This document shows, piece after piece, positions 38,066 through 48,061 of a stretch of 64,000 bases of DNA. Source of the DNA: Vulcanococcus sp. Clear-D1 (GTDB lineage: Bacteria > Cyanobacteriota > Cyanobacteriia > PCC-6307 > Cyanobiaceae). The stretch covers positions 1 to 64,000 of the forward strand of contig NZ_JACVZV010000003.1 of the NCBI RefSeq assembly GCF_014654725.1, written 5' to 3'. A model generated the notes under the pieces. That model was not told the origin of the DNA. It saw nothing but the letters and a program-made list of their open reading frames with translations, and made no database searches. A program made the position numbers and the translations under genes. The first letter of the stretch is position 1; each line of letters begins with the position of its first letter.

Positions 38066-38400
38066 GCGGCGAGGGCCGAGCCGGAGTCGCCGTTCTGCAG
38101 CAGATCCATAAAGGTGCGCAGCTGAAGCCTGGGGATGTAGGGCCAGCCGCCGCTCTTCTCCATGCCCTGCAGCAGATTGAACAGGGCGCCGCGGTCGGCT
38201 GGCAGGCTGGCGCGGAAGGGGCCGTCCTGAATGGAGCGGTGCAGCTCCTCGAGCCGGCGCAAGAGCAACAGCAGCGCTTCGGGCTCGCCATCCACCTCAT
38301 CCGCCAAGGCCTGGAGGCTCATCAGTTCGGCGCTGAGCCGCGCTTCCCAGTCGCCTGCCGCAAGGCTGCGGGTGGAATCAATGGAGCTGCCGTCGTTCAT
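38062..38400 (-). CDS. 112-aa conserved hypothetical protein
   Basis: A soluble, largely helical protein starting at ATG 38400 (MNDGSSIDSTRSL). LSAELMSLQALADEVDGEP and LLLLLRRLEELHRSIQDGPF form amphipathic helices, and GGWPYIPRLQLRTFMDLLQN closes the fold. No family is recognised. It is divergent from psbO over a 139-base region. Confidence 0.6.
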   Translation of the reverse strand: MNDGSSIDSTRSLAAGDWEARLSAELMSLQALADEVDGEPEALLLLLRRLEELHRSIQDGPFRASLPADRGALFNLLQGMEKSGGWPYIPRLQLRTFMDLLQNGDSGSALAA

Positions 38401-38478
38401 TCGGTCTGGATCCGCGGCTCTCGCATACAGGTTGTTGAGAGCCGCGACATGGTACGCGGAATGGGCTTTTTGCACCGG

Positions 38479-38484
38479 TAGTAT
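38479..38484 (+). promoter_or_regulatory. candidate -10 of psbO
   Basis: TAGTAT, preceded by ccgg, lies 55 bases upstream of the psbO ATG in the 139-base gap. It is the only TATAAT-like hexamer I found there. No good -35 is visible at 16-18 bases. Confidence 0.3.
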
Positions 38485-38539
38485 CCGCAGCGGGCGCACC
38501 CCATCCAGAGGTTTTCCCCTGTCAGACCGGCTTCTCCCC

Positions 38540-39361
38540 ATGCGTTTCCGTCCTCTGCTGGCCCTTGTGCTGGCGCTCTGTCTCACCCTCGTGACCGCCT
38601 GCAGCGGCGGCGCCAAGGCTGTTGATCGGGCCAACCTCACCTACGACGACATCCACAACACCGGTCTGGCCAACGACTGTCCGACCCTGCCGGATTCGGC
38701 CCGTGGTTCGATCAGCCTGGATGCGGGTACGAAGTACCAGCTGCGTGAGATCTGCATGCACCCCTCTGAGGTGTACGTGAAGGGCGAGCCCGCCAACAAG
38801 CGCCAGGAAGCGCAGTTTGTGGAGTCGAAAATCCTCACCCGTTTCACCACCAGCCTCGATCAGGTGTATGGCGATCTGGCGGTGACCGGCAATGGCATCA
38901 ACTTCCAGGAGCAGGGCGGTATCGACTTCCAGATCGTGACCGTGCTTCTGCCCGGCGGCGAAGAAGTGCCCTTCACCTTCTCCAGCAAGGAGCTGAATGC
39001 CACCGCTGATGGCGCCGCCATCACCACCAGCACCGATCTGAATGGCACCTACCGCGTGCCCAGCTACCGCACCTCCAACTTCCTGGATCCCAAGGGTCGC
39101 GCTCTCACCACCGGTGTGCAGTACGCCCAGGGTCTGGTGGCTCTCAACGGCCAGGACGACGAACTGGCCCGTGAGAACGCCAAGCGCTACATCGATGGCA
39201 CTGGTGAGATGAACCTCTCCATCACCAAGGTGGATGCCTCCACCGGTGAATTCGCTGGCGTGTTCACCGCGATTCAGCCTTCCGATACCGACATGGGCAG
39301 CCATGACCCCGTCGACGTGAAGATCACTGGCCAGCTCTATGGCCGCCTGGAGAAGGCCTGA
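38540..39361 (+). CDS. psbO: photosystem II manganese-stabilising protein
   Basis: Extrinsic lumenal PSII protein that stabilises the Mn4CaO5 cluster. The mature part starts near LTYDDIHNTGLANDCP; Cys in NDCP and in REICMHP should form the conserved disulfide. VLLPGGEEVPFTF and FLDPKGRALTTG are typical. The signal peptide ends with LTLVTAC-SGG, which is a lipobox (Cys21), so the protein may be a lipoprotein. It runs 273 aa from ATG 38540. A strong terminator follows (39404-39428). Confidence 0.96.
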   Translation: MRFRPLLALVLALCLTLVTACSGGAKAVDRANLTYDDIHNTGLANDCPTLPDSARGSISLDAGTKYQLREICMHPSEVYVKGEPANKRQEAQFVESKILTRFTTSLDQVYGDLAVTGNGINFQEQGGIDFQIVTVLLPGGEEVPFTFSSKELNATADGAAITTSTDLNGTYRVPSYRTSNFLDPKGRALTTGVQYAQGLVALNGQDDELARENAKRYIDGTGEMNLSITKVDASTGEFAGVFTAIQPSDTDMGSHDPVDVKITGQLYGRLEKA

Positions 39362-39403
39362 TCAACGCCTCAGCGTGATCTTGCATCGCTTTCTGACATC
39401 ACG

Positions 39404-39428
39404 AGGGGCCTTGAGGGGCCCCTTTTTT
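39404..39428 (+). terminator. Rho-independent terminator of psbO
   Basis: Stem AGGGGCC (39404-39410) and GGCCCCT (39417-39423) around a 6-base loop, followed by a run of six T (39423-39428). It begins 43 bases after the psbO stop. Confidence 0.85.
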
Positions 39429-39516
39429 CATGCCTGGACGGGCGGGAGCGTGGGGGATGCCGGCGGCGAGGCCTTGCTCTGGGAGAATCGCCCGCAACGA
39501 TTGACCTCCCGCCGCC

Positions 39517-40683
39517 ATGACGAGCACCGTCGCCTTCTCCAAAGGCCTGATTGCACCCCATGGCGGCAGCCTGGTGGATCTGCGGGTTCCGGCCGAGCAG
39601 CGCGACGCGGCCAAGGCCGGTGTGGATCACGTGGTGGAGTGCTCCGATCGCAACGCCTGCGACGTGGAGCTGCTGATGGTGGGCGGCTTCTCGCCCCTGC
39701 GCGGCTTCATGCACCAGGAGGATTACCAGTCGGTGGTGGAGAGCAACCGCACCACCAGTGGCCTGCTGTTTGGTCTGCCGATCGTGATGGACACCCAGCG
39801 CGACGACATCGCGGTGGGCCAGAAGCTGCTGCTCACCTACCGCGGCCAGGAGCTGGCGGTGATGACGGTGGAAAGCAAGTGGGAACCCGACAAGGCCCGC
39901 GAGGCCGTGGGTTGCTACGGCACCTCCTCACTCGAGCACCCTGCCGTGAAGATGATCGCCACCGAGCGCGGTCGCTATTACCTCGGTGGTGCCATTCAGG
40001 GCCTGGAGCTCCCCAACCGTGTGTTTCCCTGCAAAACCCCGGCTGAGGTGCGCGCCACCCTCCCCGAGGGGCAGGACGTGGTGGCATTCCAGTGCCGTAA
40101 TCCCATCCACCGCGCTCACTACGAGCTGTTTACCCGCGCCCTCGACGCCAGCAACGTGAGCGATCAGGGCGTGGTGTTGGTGCACCCCACTTGTGGTCCC
40201 ACCCAGGACGACGACATCTCCGGCGAAGTGCGCTTCCAGACCTATGAGCGCCTGGCTGCTGAGGTGAACAATCCCCGCATCCGCTGGGCCTACCTGCCCT
40301 ACTCGATGCACATGGCTGGCCCCCGTGAGGCGCTGCAGCACATGATCATCCGCAAGAACTACGGCTGCACCCACTTCATCATTGGCCGCGACATGGCGGG
40401 CTGTAAGTCGTCGATCAGTGGCGACGACTTCTACGGTCCCTACCAAGCCCAGGATTTCGCCCGCGACAACGCTCCAGAGCTAGGCATGGAAACCGTGCCC
40501 TCGCTCAACCTTGTGTACACCGAGGAGGAGGGCTACGTAACGGCTGAACACGCCGATGCCCGCGGCCTGCACGTGAAGAAGCTCAGCGGCACCCAGTTCC
40601 GCAAGATGCTGCGCAGCGGTGAGGAGATCCCGGAGTGGTTCGCTTTCCGTAGCGTGGTGGACGTTCTGCGGGCCGCCGCCTGA
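39517..40683 (+). CDS. sat: sulfate adenylyltransferase (ATP sulfurylase)
   Basis: Activates sulfate to APS, the first step of assimilation. This is the single-chain (PAPS-reductase-partner, Sat/Met3) type with 388 aa. The nucleotide-binding QCRNPIHRAHYEL (QxRNP-HxxH), GPTQDDDIS, the second MHMAGPREALQHMIIRKNYG and IGRDMAGCKSS are all present. It has an ATG start. Transcription is isolated from psbO by the terminator. ftsH begins 37 bases downstream. Confidence 0.95.
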   Translation: MTSTVAFSKGLIAPHGGSLVDLRVPAEQRDAAKAGVDHVVECSDRNACDVELLMVGGFSPLRGFMHQEDYQSVVESNRTTSGLLFGLPIVMDTQRDDIAVGQKLLLTYRGQELAVMTVESKWEPDKAREAVGCYGTSSLEHPAVKMIATERGRYYLGGAIQGLELPNRVFPCKTPAEVRATLPEGQDVVAFQCRNPIHRAHYELFTRALDASNVSDQGVVLVHPTCGPTQDDDISGEVRFQTYERLAAEVNNPRIRWAYLPYSMHMAGPREALQHMIIRKNYGCTHFIIGRDMAGCKSSISGDDFYGPYQAQDFARDNAPELGMETVPSLNLVYTEEEGYVTAEHADARGLHVKKLSGTQFRKMLRSGEEIPEWFAFRSVVDVLRAAA

Positions 40684-40720
40684 GAGCGGTTAACATTCCT
40701 TAATCACAGCGGAGATCCAA

Positions 40721-42565
<1,845 letters not shown>

Positions 42566-42575
42566 TCCCTCCGGC

Positions 42576-43187
42576 TTGATCAGTGGCCTGCACCGTCAGC
42601 CTTTGCTGGCGGTGCTCAGGCCTCATTCCCCTGAACAGGCTCGCCTGCAGCTCCAGCAGCTGCACCAGGCGGGCCTTTGTCATGCCGAGTTGGCTGTGGA
42701 TCCCACGCCGGCGTGGGTGGCGATGTCGCGCGAGTTGGTGAGCGACTTCCCCGAGCTGCGGCTCGGGGCTGCTTCGGTGCGTTCTGCAGCGGGTCTTGAA
42801 GCCGCCTTGGCCGCGGGGCTTGGCTACGTGGTGTCGCCGATCCTCGATCGCGCTCTGCTCGAGCAAGCTTCGGCTGCGGCGATCACCCTGGTGCCGGGCG
42901 TGTTCAGTCCTACGGAGATTGCGACGGCCGTGCAGTGGGGAGCGCCGGCGGTGAAGCTGTATCCAGCGGCGAGCCTGGGGCCTGGTTATTGGCGTTCCTT
43001 GGCGGGGCCGCTGGGGCCGTTGCCGTTCTGCATCGCGGCCGGTGGGCTTGCTGTTGCCGATGCCGCCGCCTGGTATGCGGCGGGTGTGGATGCCATCGCT
43101 TTGGGCGGCACCTTATTCAGCGGCGATCGGCTCGATCCGGCGCTGCACCAACTTGTTGTCAGCCTGAGATCAAAGTGCTACCCCTGA
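42576..43187 (+). CDS. eda: KDPG/KHG aldolase-like protein
   Basis: A 203-aa class I aldolase-fold protein of the Eda family starting with TTG. The Schiff-base lysine is Lys127 in PAVKLYPAASLGPG, and the catalytic Glu is at position 38 in CHAELAVD. The Arg that binds the substrate carboxylate in E. coli Eda (Arg49, TLRT) is replaced by Asp42. The usual GAGTV and PTGG loops are GAASV and AAGG. Entner-Doudoroff activity is therefore uncertain. It lies 10 bases after ftsH and 19 bases before the basic protein gene. Confidence 0.72.
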   Translation: MISGLHRQPLLAVLRPHSPEQARLQLQQLHQAGLCHAELAVDPTPAWVAMSRELVSDFPELRLGAASVRSAAGLEAALAAGLGYVVSPILDRALLEQASAAAITLVPGVFSPTEIATAVQWGAPAVKLYPAASLGPGYWRSLAGPLGPLPFCIAAGGLAVADAAAWYAAGVDAIALGGTLFSGDRLDPALHQLVVSLRSKCYP

Positions 43188-43190
43188 GAT

Positions 43191-43204
43191 AGACGATGTT
43201 GTCT
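43191..43204. promoter_or_regulatory. short inverted repeat before the H1-tailed gene
   Basis: AGAC-GATGTT-GTCT lies 2 bases before the start codon of the basic-protein gene. Arms are only 4 bases, so it may be chance. Its position over the expected ribosome-binding region would suit an operator. Confidence 0.2.
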
Positions 43205-43206
43205 CT

Positions 43207-43848
43207 ATGTCTCAGCTCACGATCAAGCTCAGCGACAAGGCCGATGCCCTGATCGCTCAGCTCCAAAAGGAGATCTTCAACCGCCGCCGCAAGAAGGTGT
43301 CAGCCGCTGGCGTGGTGGAGACCCTGGTGGAGAGCGGCGCCAAATCGCAATCCGACAAGCGCTTTGCCACCTCCTGGAAGAATCTGATCAGCGACATTGA
43401 GAAAGCTGCCAAGCTGGCCAATGCCCACGGCAGCAAGCCCGCGAACCTCAGCGATGCCGAATGGGCGTTGGTGCTCAGTCACCGCGCTCGCTCTGGGGGA
43501 GCAACACCCAGAGTGCAGTCCGCTGCCAAGGCCCCGGTCAAACCGGCCGCGAAAACCACGCGCCGCAGTGCTGCCGCTAAGCCAACCGCTCAAGCAGCCG
43601 CCGCGAAGTCAGCGGCCAAGTCGGCAGCCAAGCCTGCTGCGAAGGCCAAACCCAAACCGGCGAAGGCAGCTCGCAATCCGGTGAAGAAGACCGCGGTGAA
43701 GGCTTCGCCGAAAGCGAAGGCCACAGCGAGCAGCACGGCAGGGTCCTCTGCGGCACGTCGCATGGCGAAGGCGGTGAGTCGTCTGAGTGCAGCAGCGCCG
43801 GTGCTGGCCAGCAGCAACGGCGTCGCGCAGCTCACTGGCGTGAGCTGA
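43207..43848 (+). CDS. basic protein: RHH-like N-terminus with histone-H1-like Lys/Ala tail
   Basis: A 213-aa protein. The N-terminal LTIKLSDKADALIAQLQKE, RRRKKVS and VVETLVESGAK segments resemble a strand-helix-helix (ribbon-helix-helix) DNA-binding fold. Residues about 96-213 form a tail of Lys, Ala, Pro and Ser with no acidic residue at all, built of PAAK, SAAK and KPK units, as in histone H1-like bacterial proteins. This suggests a nucleoid-associated DNA-binding protein. It follows the eda-like gene by 19 bases. No homologue is recognised by name. Confidence 0.6.
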   Translation: MSQLTIKLSDKADALIAQLQKEIFNRRRKKVSAAGVVETLVESGAKSQSDKRFATSWKNLISDIEKAAKLANAHGSKPANLSDAEWALVLSHRARSGGATPRVQSAAKAPVKPAAKTTRRSAAAKPTAQAAAAKSAAKSAAKPAAKAKPKPAKAARNPVKKTAVKASPKAKATASSTAGSSAARRMAKAVSRLSAAAPVLASSNGVAQLTGVS

Positions 43849-43872
43849 CGGCTGCTTGCCGCGAACGGCTGA

Positions 43873-44961
43873 TCACCACAGGCTGCACTGGCCTTGTTGG
43901 CGCAGCAGGTGATCAGCCAACACCAACGCCACCATGGCTTCCACCATCGGCACGGCCCGGGGCAGCACACAAGGGTCGTGCCGGCCTTTGGCTTCCAGCG
44001 TGGTGGCCTCGCCCTTGGCGTTGATCGTTTGCTGGGCTTTGCGAATCGTGGCCGTGGGCTTGAACGCCACCCGGATCACAATCGGTTCGCCGTTGCTGAT
44101 GCCGCCTTGAATGCCACCGGAGTTATTGGTGGCGGTGTGGAGCGATCCATCGCCGGTGGGCAGAAAGGCATCGTTGTGCTCGCTGCCTTTCTGCAGCGTG
44201 CCCTCAAATCCTGAGCCGATCTCAAAGCCCTTCGTGGCCGGGAGCGACATCACCGCCTTGGCCAGATCGGCTTCGAGCTTGTCGAACACCGGCATGCCCA
44301 GACCCACCGGCGCATGACGCACCACACACTCGATCACGCCGCCGCAGGAATCGCCATCGCGGCCGATTGCCTCAATCCGCTCGATCATCTGCTCCGCCAT
44401 GGCGGCATCCGGGCAGCGCACAATGTTGCGCTCCACATCCTCCAGGCGCACCGTGACTGGATCAACGGCGGCCTCGAGGGTGTGAATTCGCTTCACCCAG
44501 GCGATCACCTCGGTGCCATGGGCCTTGGCCAGCAGTTGTTTGGCGATGGCACCGGCTGCCACCCGCCCGATCGTTTCGCGGGCTGAGGCGCGCCCGCCGC
44601 CACTGCGGGCCTGGATGCCGTATTTCGCCTGATAGGTGGCATCGGCATGGGAGGGGCGGAAGGCCACCTCCATTTCCTTGTAGTCCTGCGGGCGCTGATC
44701 CTTGTTGCGCACCACCATCGCGATCGGCGTGCCAAGGGTGACGCCATCGAGGAGACCGCTGAGGATCTCAACGCGGTCGTCTTCCTTGCGGGGTGTGGTG
44801 ATCTTGCTCTGACCAGGTTTGCGCCGATCCAGCTCTGTCTGAATTGCTTCGAGATCCAGTTCCAGCCGCGGCGGGCAGCCATCCACGATCACACCCACCC
44901 CACCGCCATGGGATTCACCGAAGGTGCTGATGCGGAAGAGATCGCCGAAGCTGCTGCCCAT
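43873..44961 (-). CDS. aroC: chorismate synthase
   Basis: Last shikimate-pathway step, EPSP to chorismate, with reduced [40 protein letters not shown], the [20 protein letters not shown] signature and [13 protein letters not shown] are all present. I start at ATG 44961 (GSSFGDLFR; 362 aa); a longer frame upstream is unconserved. It is divergent from nth over about 59 bases. Confidence 0.95.
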   Translation of the reverse strand: MGSSFGDLFRISTFGESHGGGVGVIVDGCPPRLELDLEAIQTELDRRKPGQSKITTPRKEDDRVEILSGLLDGVTLGTPIAMVVRNKDQRPQDYKEMEVAFRPSHADATYQAKYGIQARSGGGRASARETIGRVAAGAIAKQLLAKAHGTEVIAWVKRIHTLEAAVDPVTVRLEDVERNIVRCPDAAMAEQMIERIEAIGRDGDSCGGVIECVVRHAPVGLGMPVFDKLEADLAKAVMSLPATKGFEIGSGFEGTLQKGSEHNDAFLPTGDGSLHTATNNSGGIQGGISNGEPIVIRVAFKPTATIRKAQQTINAKGEATTLEAKGRHDPCVLPRAVPMVEAMVALVLADHLLRQQGQCSLW

Positions 44962-45020
44962 GGGCTGAATGCGCTGCAGCGAGCCTACAAACTGGGCCTT
45001 GAGAACAGTCTGACGCGACG

Positions 45021-45674
45021 GTGAGGAAAGAGGAGCGGGCCGCCTTGATCCTGCAGCGGCTGGAGCAGCACTACCCCACCACACCGGTGCCGCTCGATCA
45101 CAGCGATCCTTTCACTTTGTTGATTGCCGTGTTGCTCAGTGCCCAGTGCACGGATAAGAAGGTGAATGAGGTCACGCCAGCTTTGTTTGCAGCCGGGCCG
45201 ACTCCGCAGGCGATGGCTGCACTGCCCGAGGCCACGATCCTGGGCCACATTCGGCAGCTGGGGCTGGCGACAACCAAAGCCCGCAATGTGAAACGCCTTG
45301 CGGAGTTGTTGCTCGAACGCAACAACGGTGAGGTGCCAGCCAGTTTTCAGGCCCTGGAGGCTCTGCCTGGTGTGGGCCACAAGACGGCGTCGGTGGTGAT
45401 GGCTCAGGCGTTTGGCGTGCCCGCTTTCCCGGTGGATACACATATCCATCGTTTGGCTCAGCGCTGGGGCCTGAGCAGCGGTGTGAGCGTGATGCGTACC
45501 GAAACAGATCTCAAGCGCCTGTTCCCCAAACACGCCTGGAACAAGCTCCACCTGCAGATCATTTTTTACGGCCGCGAATTCTGCACCGCCCGCGGCTGCG
45601 ATGGCACGATCTGCCCGCTCTGCCGTGAGCTGTATCCCAAGCGCCGTAAGCCGGTGGCCTGGATCAAGGCCTGA
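45021..45674 (+). CDS. nth: endonuclease III with atypical iron-sulfur cysteine spacing
   Basis: A bifunctional DNA glycosylase/AP lyase for oxidised pyrimidines. The HhH motif [12 protein letters not shown] carries the catalytic lysine, and [13 protein letters not shown] carries the catalytic aspartate. At the C-terminus the four cysteines read [15 protein letters not shown], spaced C-x4-C-x4-C-x2-C, not the usual C-x6-C-x2-C-x5-C. The protein is 217 aa with a GTG start. It converges with psbA, separated by the psbA terminator. Confidence 0.9.
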   Translation: MRKEERAALILQRLEQHYPTTPVPLDHSDPFTLLIAVLLSAQCTDKKVNEVTPALFAAGPTPQAMAALPEATILGHIRQLGLATTKARNVKRLAELLLERNNGEVPASFQALEALPGVGHKTASVVMAQAFGVPAFPVDTHIHRLAQRWGLSSGVSVMRTETDLKRLFPKHAWNKLHLQIIFYGREFCTARGCDGTICPLCRELYPKRRKPVAWIKA

Positions 45675-45724
45675 ATCGCCAATCGCCGAGCGGCGTCTCG
45701 AGCCGCGCCAGGTATCCGCCCAAC

Positions 45725-45749
45725 AAAAAGCCCCCGCTAATGCGGGGGC
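45725..45749 (-). terminator. Rho-independent terminator of psbA
   Basis: Read on the minus strand: stem GCCCCCGC-ATTA-GCGGGGGC (45749-45730) followed by TTTTT (45729-45725). It begins about 42 bases after the psbA stop. The plus strand lacks a T-tract, so it serves psbA. Confidence 0.9.
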
Positions 45750-45790
45750 CTTCCGATCCAACCAAGGTTGAACCGTGTTGAGGATCAACC

Positions 45791-46870
45791 TCAGCCGATG
45801 GCAGGTGCAGTCAGAGCCACGGGGGTGGCTTCTGCAGCAGCCAGGTCGAGGGGGAAGTTGTGAGCGTTGCGCTCGTGCATCACTTCCATGCCCAGACCAG
45901 CGCGGTTCAGCACGTCAGCCCAGGTGTTCAGAACACGACCCTGGGAATCCAGGATGGACTGGTTGAAGTTGAAACCGTTCAGGTTGAAGGCCATGGTGCT
46001 CACGCCCAGGGCGGTGAACCAGATGCCAACCACGGGCCAGGCAGCCAGGAAGAAGTGCAGGCTGCGGCTGTTGTTGAACGAGGCGTATTGGAAGATCAGG
46101 CGACCGAAGTAACCGTGGGCAGCCACGATGTTGTAGGTCTCTTCCTCTTGGCCGAACTTGTAGCCGTAGTTCTGGCTCTCGCTCTCGGTGGTTTCACGCA
46201 CCAGGGAGGAGGTCACCAGCGAGCCGTGCATGGCGGAGAACAGGGAGCCACCGAACACACCAGCCACACCAAGCATGTGGAAGGGGTGCATCAGGATGTT
46301 GTGCTCAGCCTGGAACACCAACATGTAGTTGAAGGTGCCGGAGATACCCAGGGGCATGGCGTCCGAGAAGGAGCCCTGACCGAAGGGATACACCAGGAAC
46401 ACAGCAGAGGCAGCAGCCACGGGTGCGCTGTAAGCAACGCAGATCCAGGGACGCATGCCCAGGCGGTAGGAGAGTTCCCACTCACGACCCATGTAGGCGT
46501 AGATGCCGATGAGGAAGTGGAAAACAACCAGCTGGAAAGGACCGCCGTTGTACAGCCACTCGTCGAGGCTGGCGGCTTCCCAAATGGGATAGAAGTGCAG
46601 ACCGATGGCGTTGCTGCTGGGGATCACAGCGCCGGAGATGATGTTGTTGCCATACATCAGGCTGCCGGCCACAGGCTCACGGATGCCGTCGATGTCGACG
46701 GGGGGAGCTGCGATGAAAGCAACGATGAAGCAGATGGTGGCTGCCAGCAGGCAGGGGATCATCAGAACGCCGAACCAACCCACATAGAGGCGGTTGTCGG
46801 TGCTGGTGACCCACTCGCAGAACTGGTTCCACGCAGAAGCGCCTTGGCGCTGCTGGAGAGTGGTGGTCAT
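45791..46870 (-). CDS. psbA: photosystem II D1 protein, Glu130 form
   Basis: Reaction-centre D1 precursor of 359 aa from ATG 46870 ([17 protein letters not shown]). The five membrane helices are all present, and [17 protein letters not shown] is the QB region. The C-terminus has the processed extension after Ala344 ([19 protein letters not shown]). Residue 130 is Glu (GREWELSY), as in high-light D1:2-type copies, rather than Gln. It is one of probably several psbA genes in the genome. The terminator is downstream and a 200-base promoter/leader region is upstream. Confidence 0.97.
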   Translation of the reverse strand: MTTTLQQRQGASAWNQFCEWVTSTDNRLYVGWFGVLMIPCLLAATICFIVAFIAAPPVDIDGIREPVAGSLMYGNNIISGAVIPSSNAIGLHFYPIWEAASLDEWLYNGGPFQLVVFHFLIGIYAYMGREWELSYRLGMRPWICVAYSAPVAAASAVFLVYPFGQGSFSDAMPLGISGTFNYMLVFQAEHNILMHPFHMLGVAGVFGGSLFSAMHGSLVTSSLVRETTESESQNYGYKFGQEEETYNIVAAHGYFGRLIFQYASFNNSRSLHFFLAAWPVVGIWFTALGVSTMAFNLNGFNFNQSILDSQGRVLNTWADVLNRAGLGMEVMHERNAHNFPLDLAAAEATPVALTAPAIG

Positions 46871-46975
46871 GAGTACGGGATACGTAGTGCTCAGCGGCAA
46901 AACCTGAAATCAGGTCCAGCGCCGGAGCGGGAAGGAAGGACAGGCCGGTAACCCGCCCTGCCAAGACCCAATGTA
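46871..46975 (-). promoter_or_regulatory. psbA leader with candidate promoter and inverted repeat
   Basis: On the minus strand TACATT (46975-46970) is a plausible -10, which would give a leader of about 93 nt; no clear -35 was found. The leader contains ACCTGA-TT-TCAGGT (46915-46902), an inverted repeat with 6-base arms that could form a small hairpin upstream of the ribosome site. The region is conserved in principle for light-responsive expression, but that is inference. Confidence 0.4.
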
Positions 46976-47077
46976 ACGGATGTTTGCGCCGTGTGACGCG
47001 CTCTTAAGGGAGTGGATGGGTTGCCCCGGCACCAGCGGTGCTTATCTCAATGATCAGCTGCGCTTGTAGCCCCTGTG

Positions 47078-48055
47078 ATGGCAGGCGGTCTCGTCACCTG
47101 GAGCCCCAGCGTCACCCTTGTGCCCACCCAGGGGTGTTTCAACGCCTGCAGCTACTGCAGCTTTCGTGTGCCCCTGGAGCAGGCGGTGCCGTTGTCGCAG
47201 CGCGAGGCCCTCGAGCAGCTGCAGGCGCGCCCTGCGGCCGCTGAGGTGTTGCTGCTCAGCGGTGAGGTGGCGCCTAACGCGCCCTCCCGCGGGGAATGGT
47301 TTTCCCGGTTGCGACAGTTGAGCGCTCTGGCTTTGGCCCAGGGGCGCCTGCCCCACACCAATGCCGGCCCGCTTTCGCTGCGTGAAATGGCGGCGCTGGG
47401 CCGCCTGAATCCCTCCATGGGATTGATGCTGGAGGGCGTCGGGCCTGCCTACGACGCGCTCCATCGCCACGCGCCCAGCAAAACTCTGGCCAGTCGCCTG
47501 GCTCAGCTGGAGCAGGCCGGCCGGCTCGGGATTCCTTTCACCACGGGGCTGCTGCTTGGTGTGGGCGAAAGCATGGAAGAGCGCGTTCAGGCGCTGGAGC
47601 TGCTGGTTGGGGTGCAGCGCCGCTGGGGTCACCTTCAGGAGGTGATCCTGCAGCCCTGGCGCCCTGACGGGGAGGCGGCCCGGCCGCTCAGCCCTTCCGA
47701 ACAAGCCGACCTGCTGGAGCTGATCGCTATGGCCCGCCAGCTGCTGCCGCCAGAGGTGCATCTGCAGACGCCTCCCAACCTCTGGCCTCTGGAGCAGCTG
47801 CCCGCGGTCTTGGAGGCTGGCATCAACGACCTCGGCGGGATCGACACGGTGGATGTGATCAATCCGGCCTATCCCCAGCCAGCACCCGAAGCCCTGCGCC
47901 AGCTGCTGGTCTCACGGGGTTGGCGTCTTGAGCCGCGCACCTGCGTGCATCGCCACTGGTGGTCTTGGCTGCCTGCCGTTCTGCGGCGGCGCGTGGAGCA
48001 GCGGGCGCGCTTGTTAGCGTCCGGACCGGCCCTGGCCAACGCGCCCCACCTCTGA
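47078..48055 (+). CDS. cofG: 7,8-didemethyl-8-hydroxy-5-deazariboflavin synthase subunit CofG
   Basis: Radical-SAM enzyme making the F0 chromophore (8-HDF) with CofH. The cluster motif is CFNACSYC (Cys20, Cys24, Cys27). TNAGPLSLREMAALGRLN, MGLMLEGVGPAYD and the RPDGEA and DLGGIDTVDVINP stretches match CofG. In cyanobacteria F0 serves as antenna of DNA photolyase. I use ATG 47078 (325 aa); a GTG is 3 bases upstream. A second radical-SAM gene follows 6 bases downstream. No cofH is in the window. Confidence 0.88.
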   Translation: MAGGLVTWSPSVTLVPTQGCFNACSYCSFRVPLEQAVPLSQREALEQLQARPAAAEVLLLSGEVAPNAPSRGEWFSRLRQLSALALAQGRLPHTNAGPLSLREMAALGRLNPSMGLMLEGVGPAYDALHRHAPSKTLASRLAQLEQAGRLGIPFTTGLLLGVGESMEERVQALELLVGVQRRWGHLQEVILQPWRPDGEAARPLSPSEQADLLELIAMARQLLPPEVHLQTPPNLWPLEQLPAVLEAGINDLGGIDTVDVINPAYPQPAPEALRQLLVSRGWRLEPRTCVHRHWWSWLPAVLRRRVEQRARLLASGPALANAPHL

Positions 48056-48061
48056 CTCACT

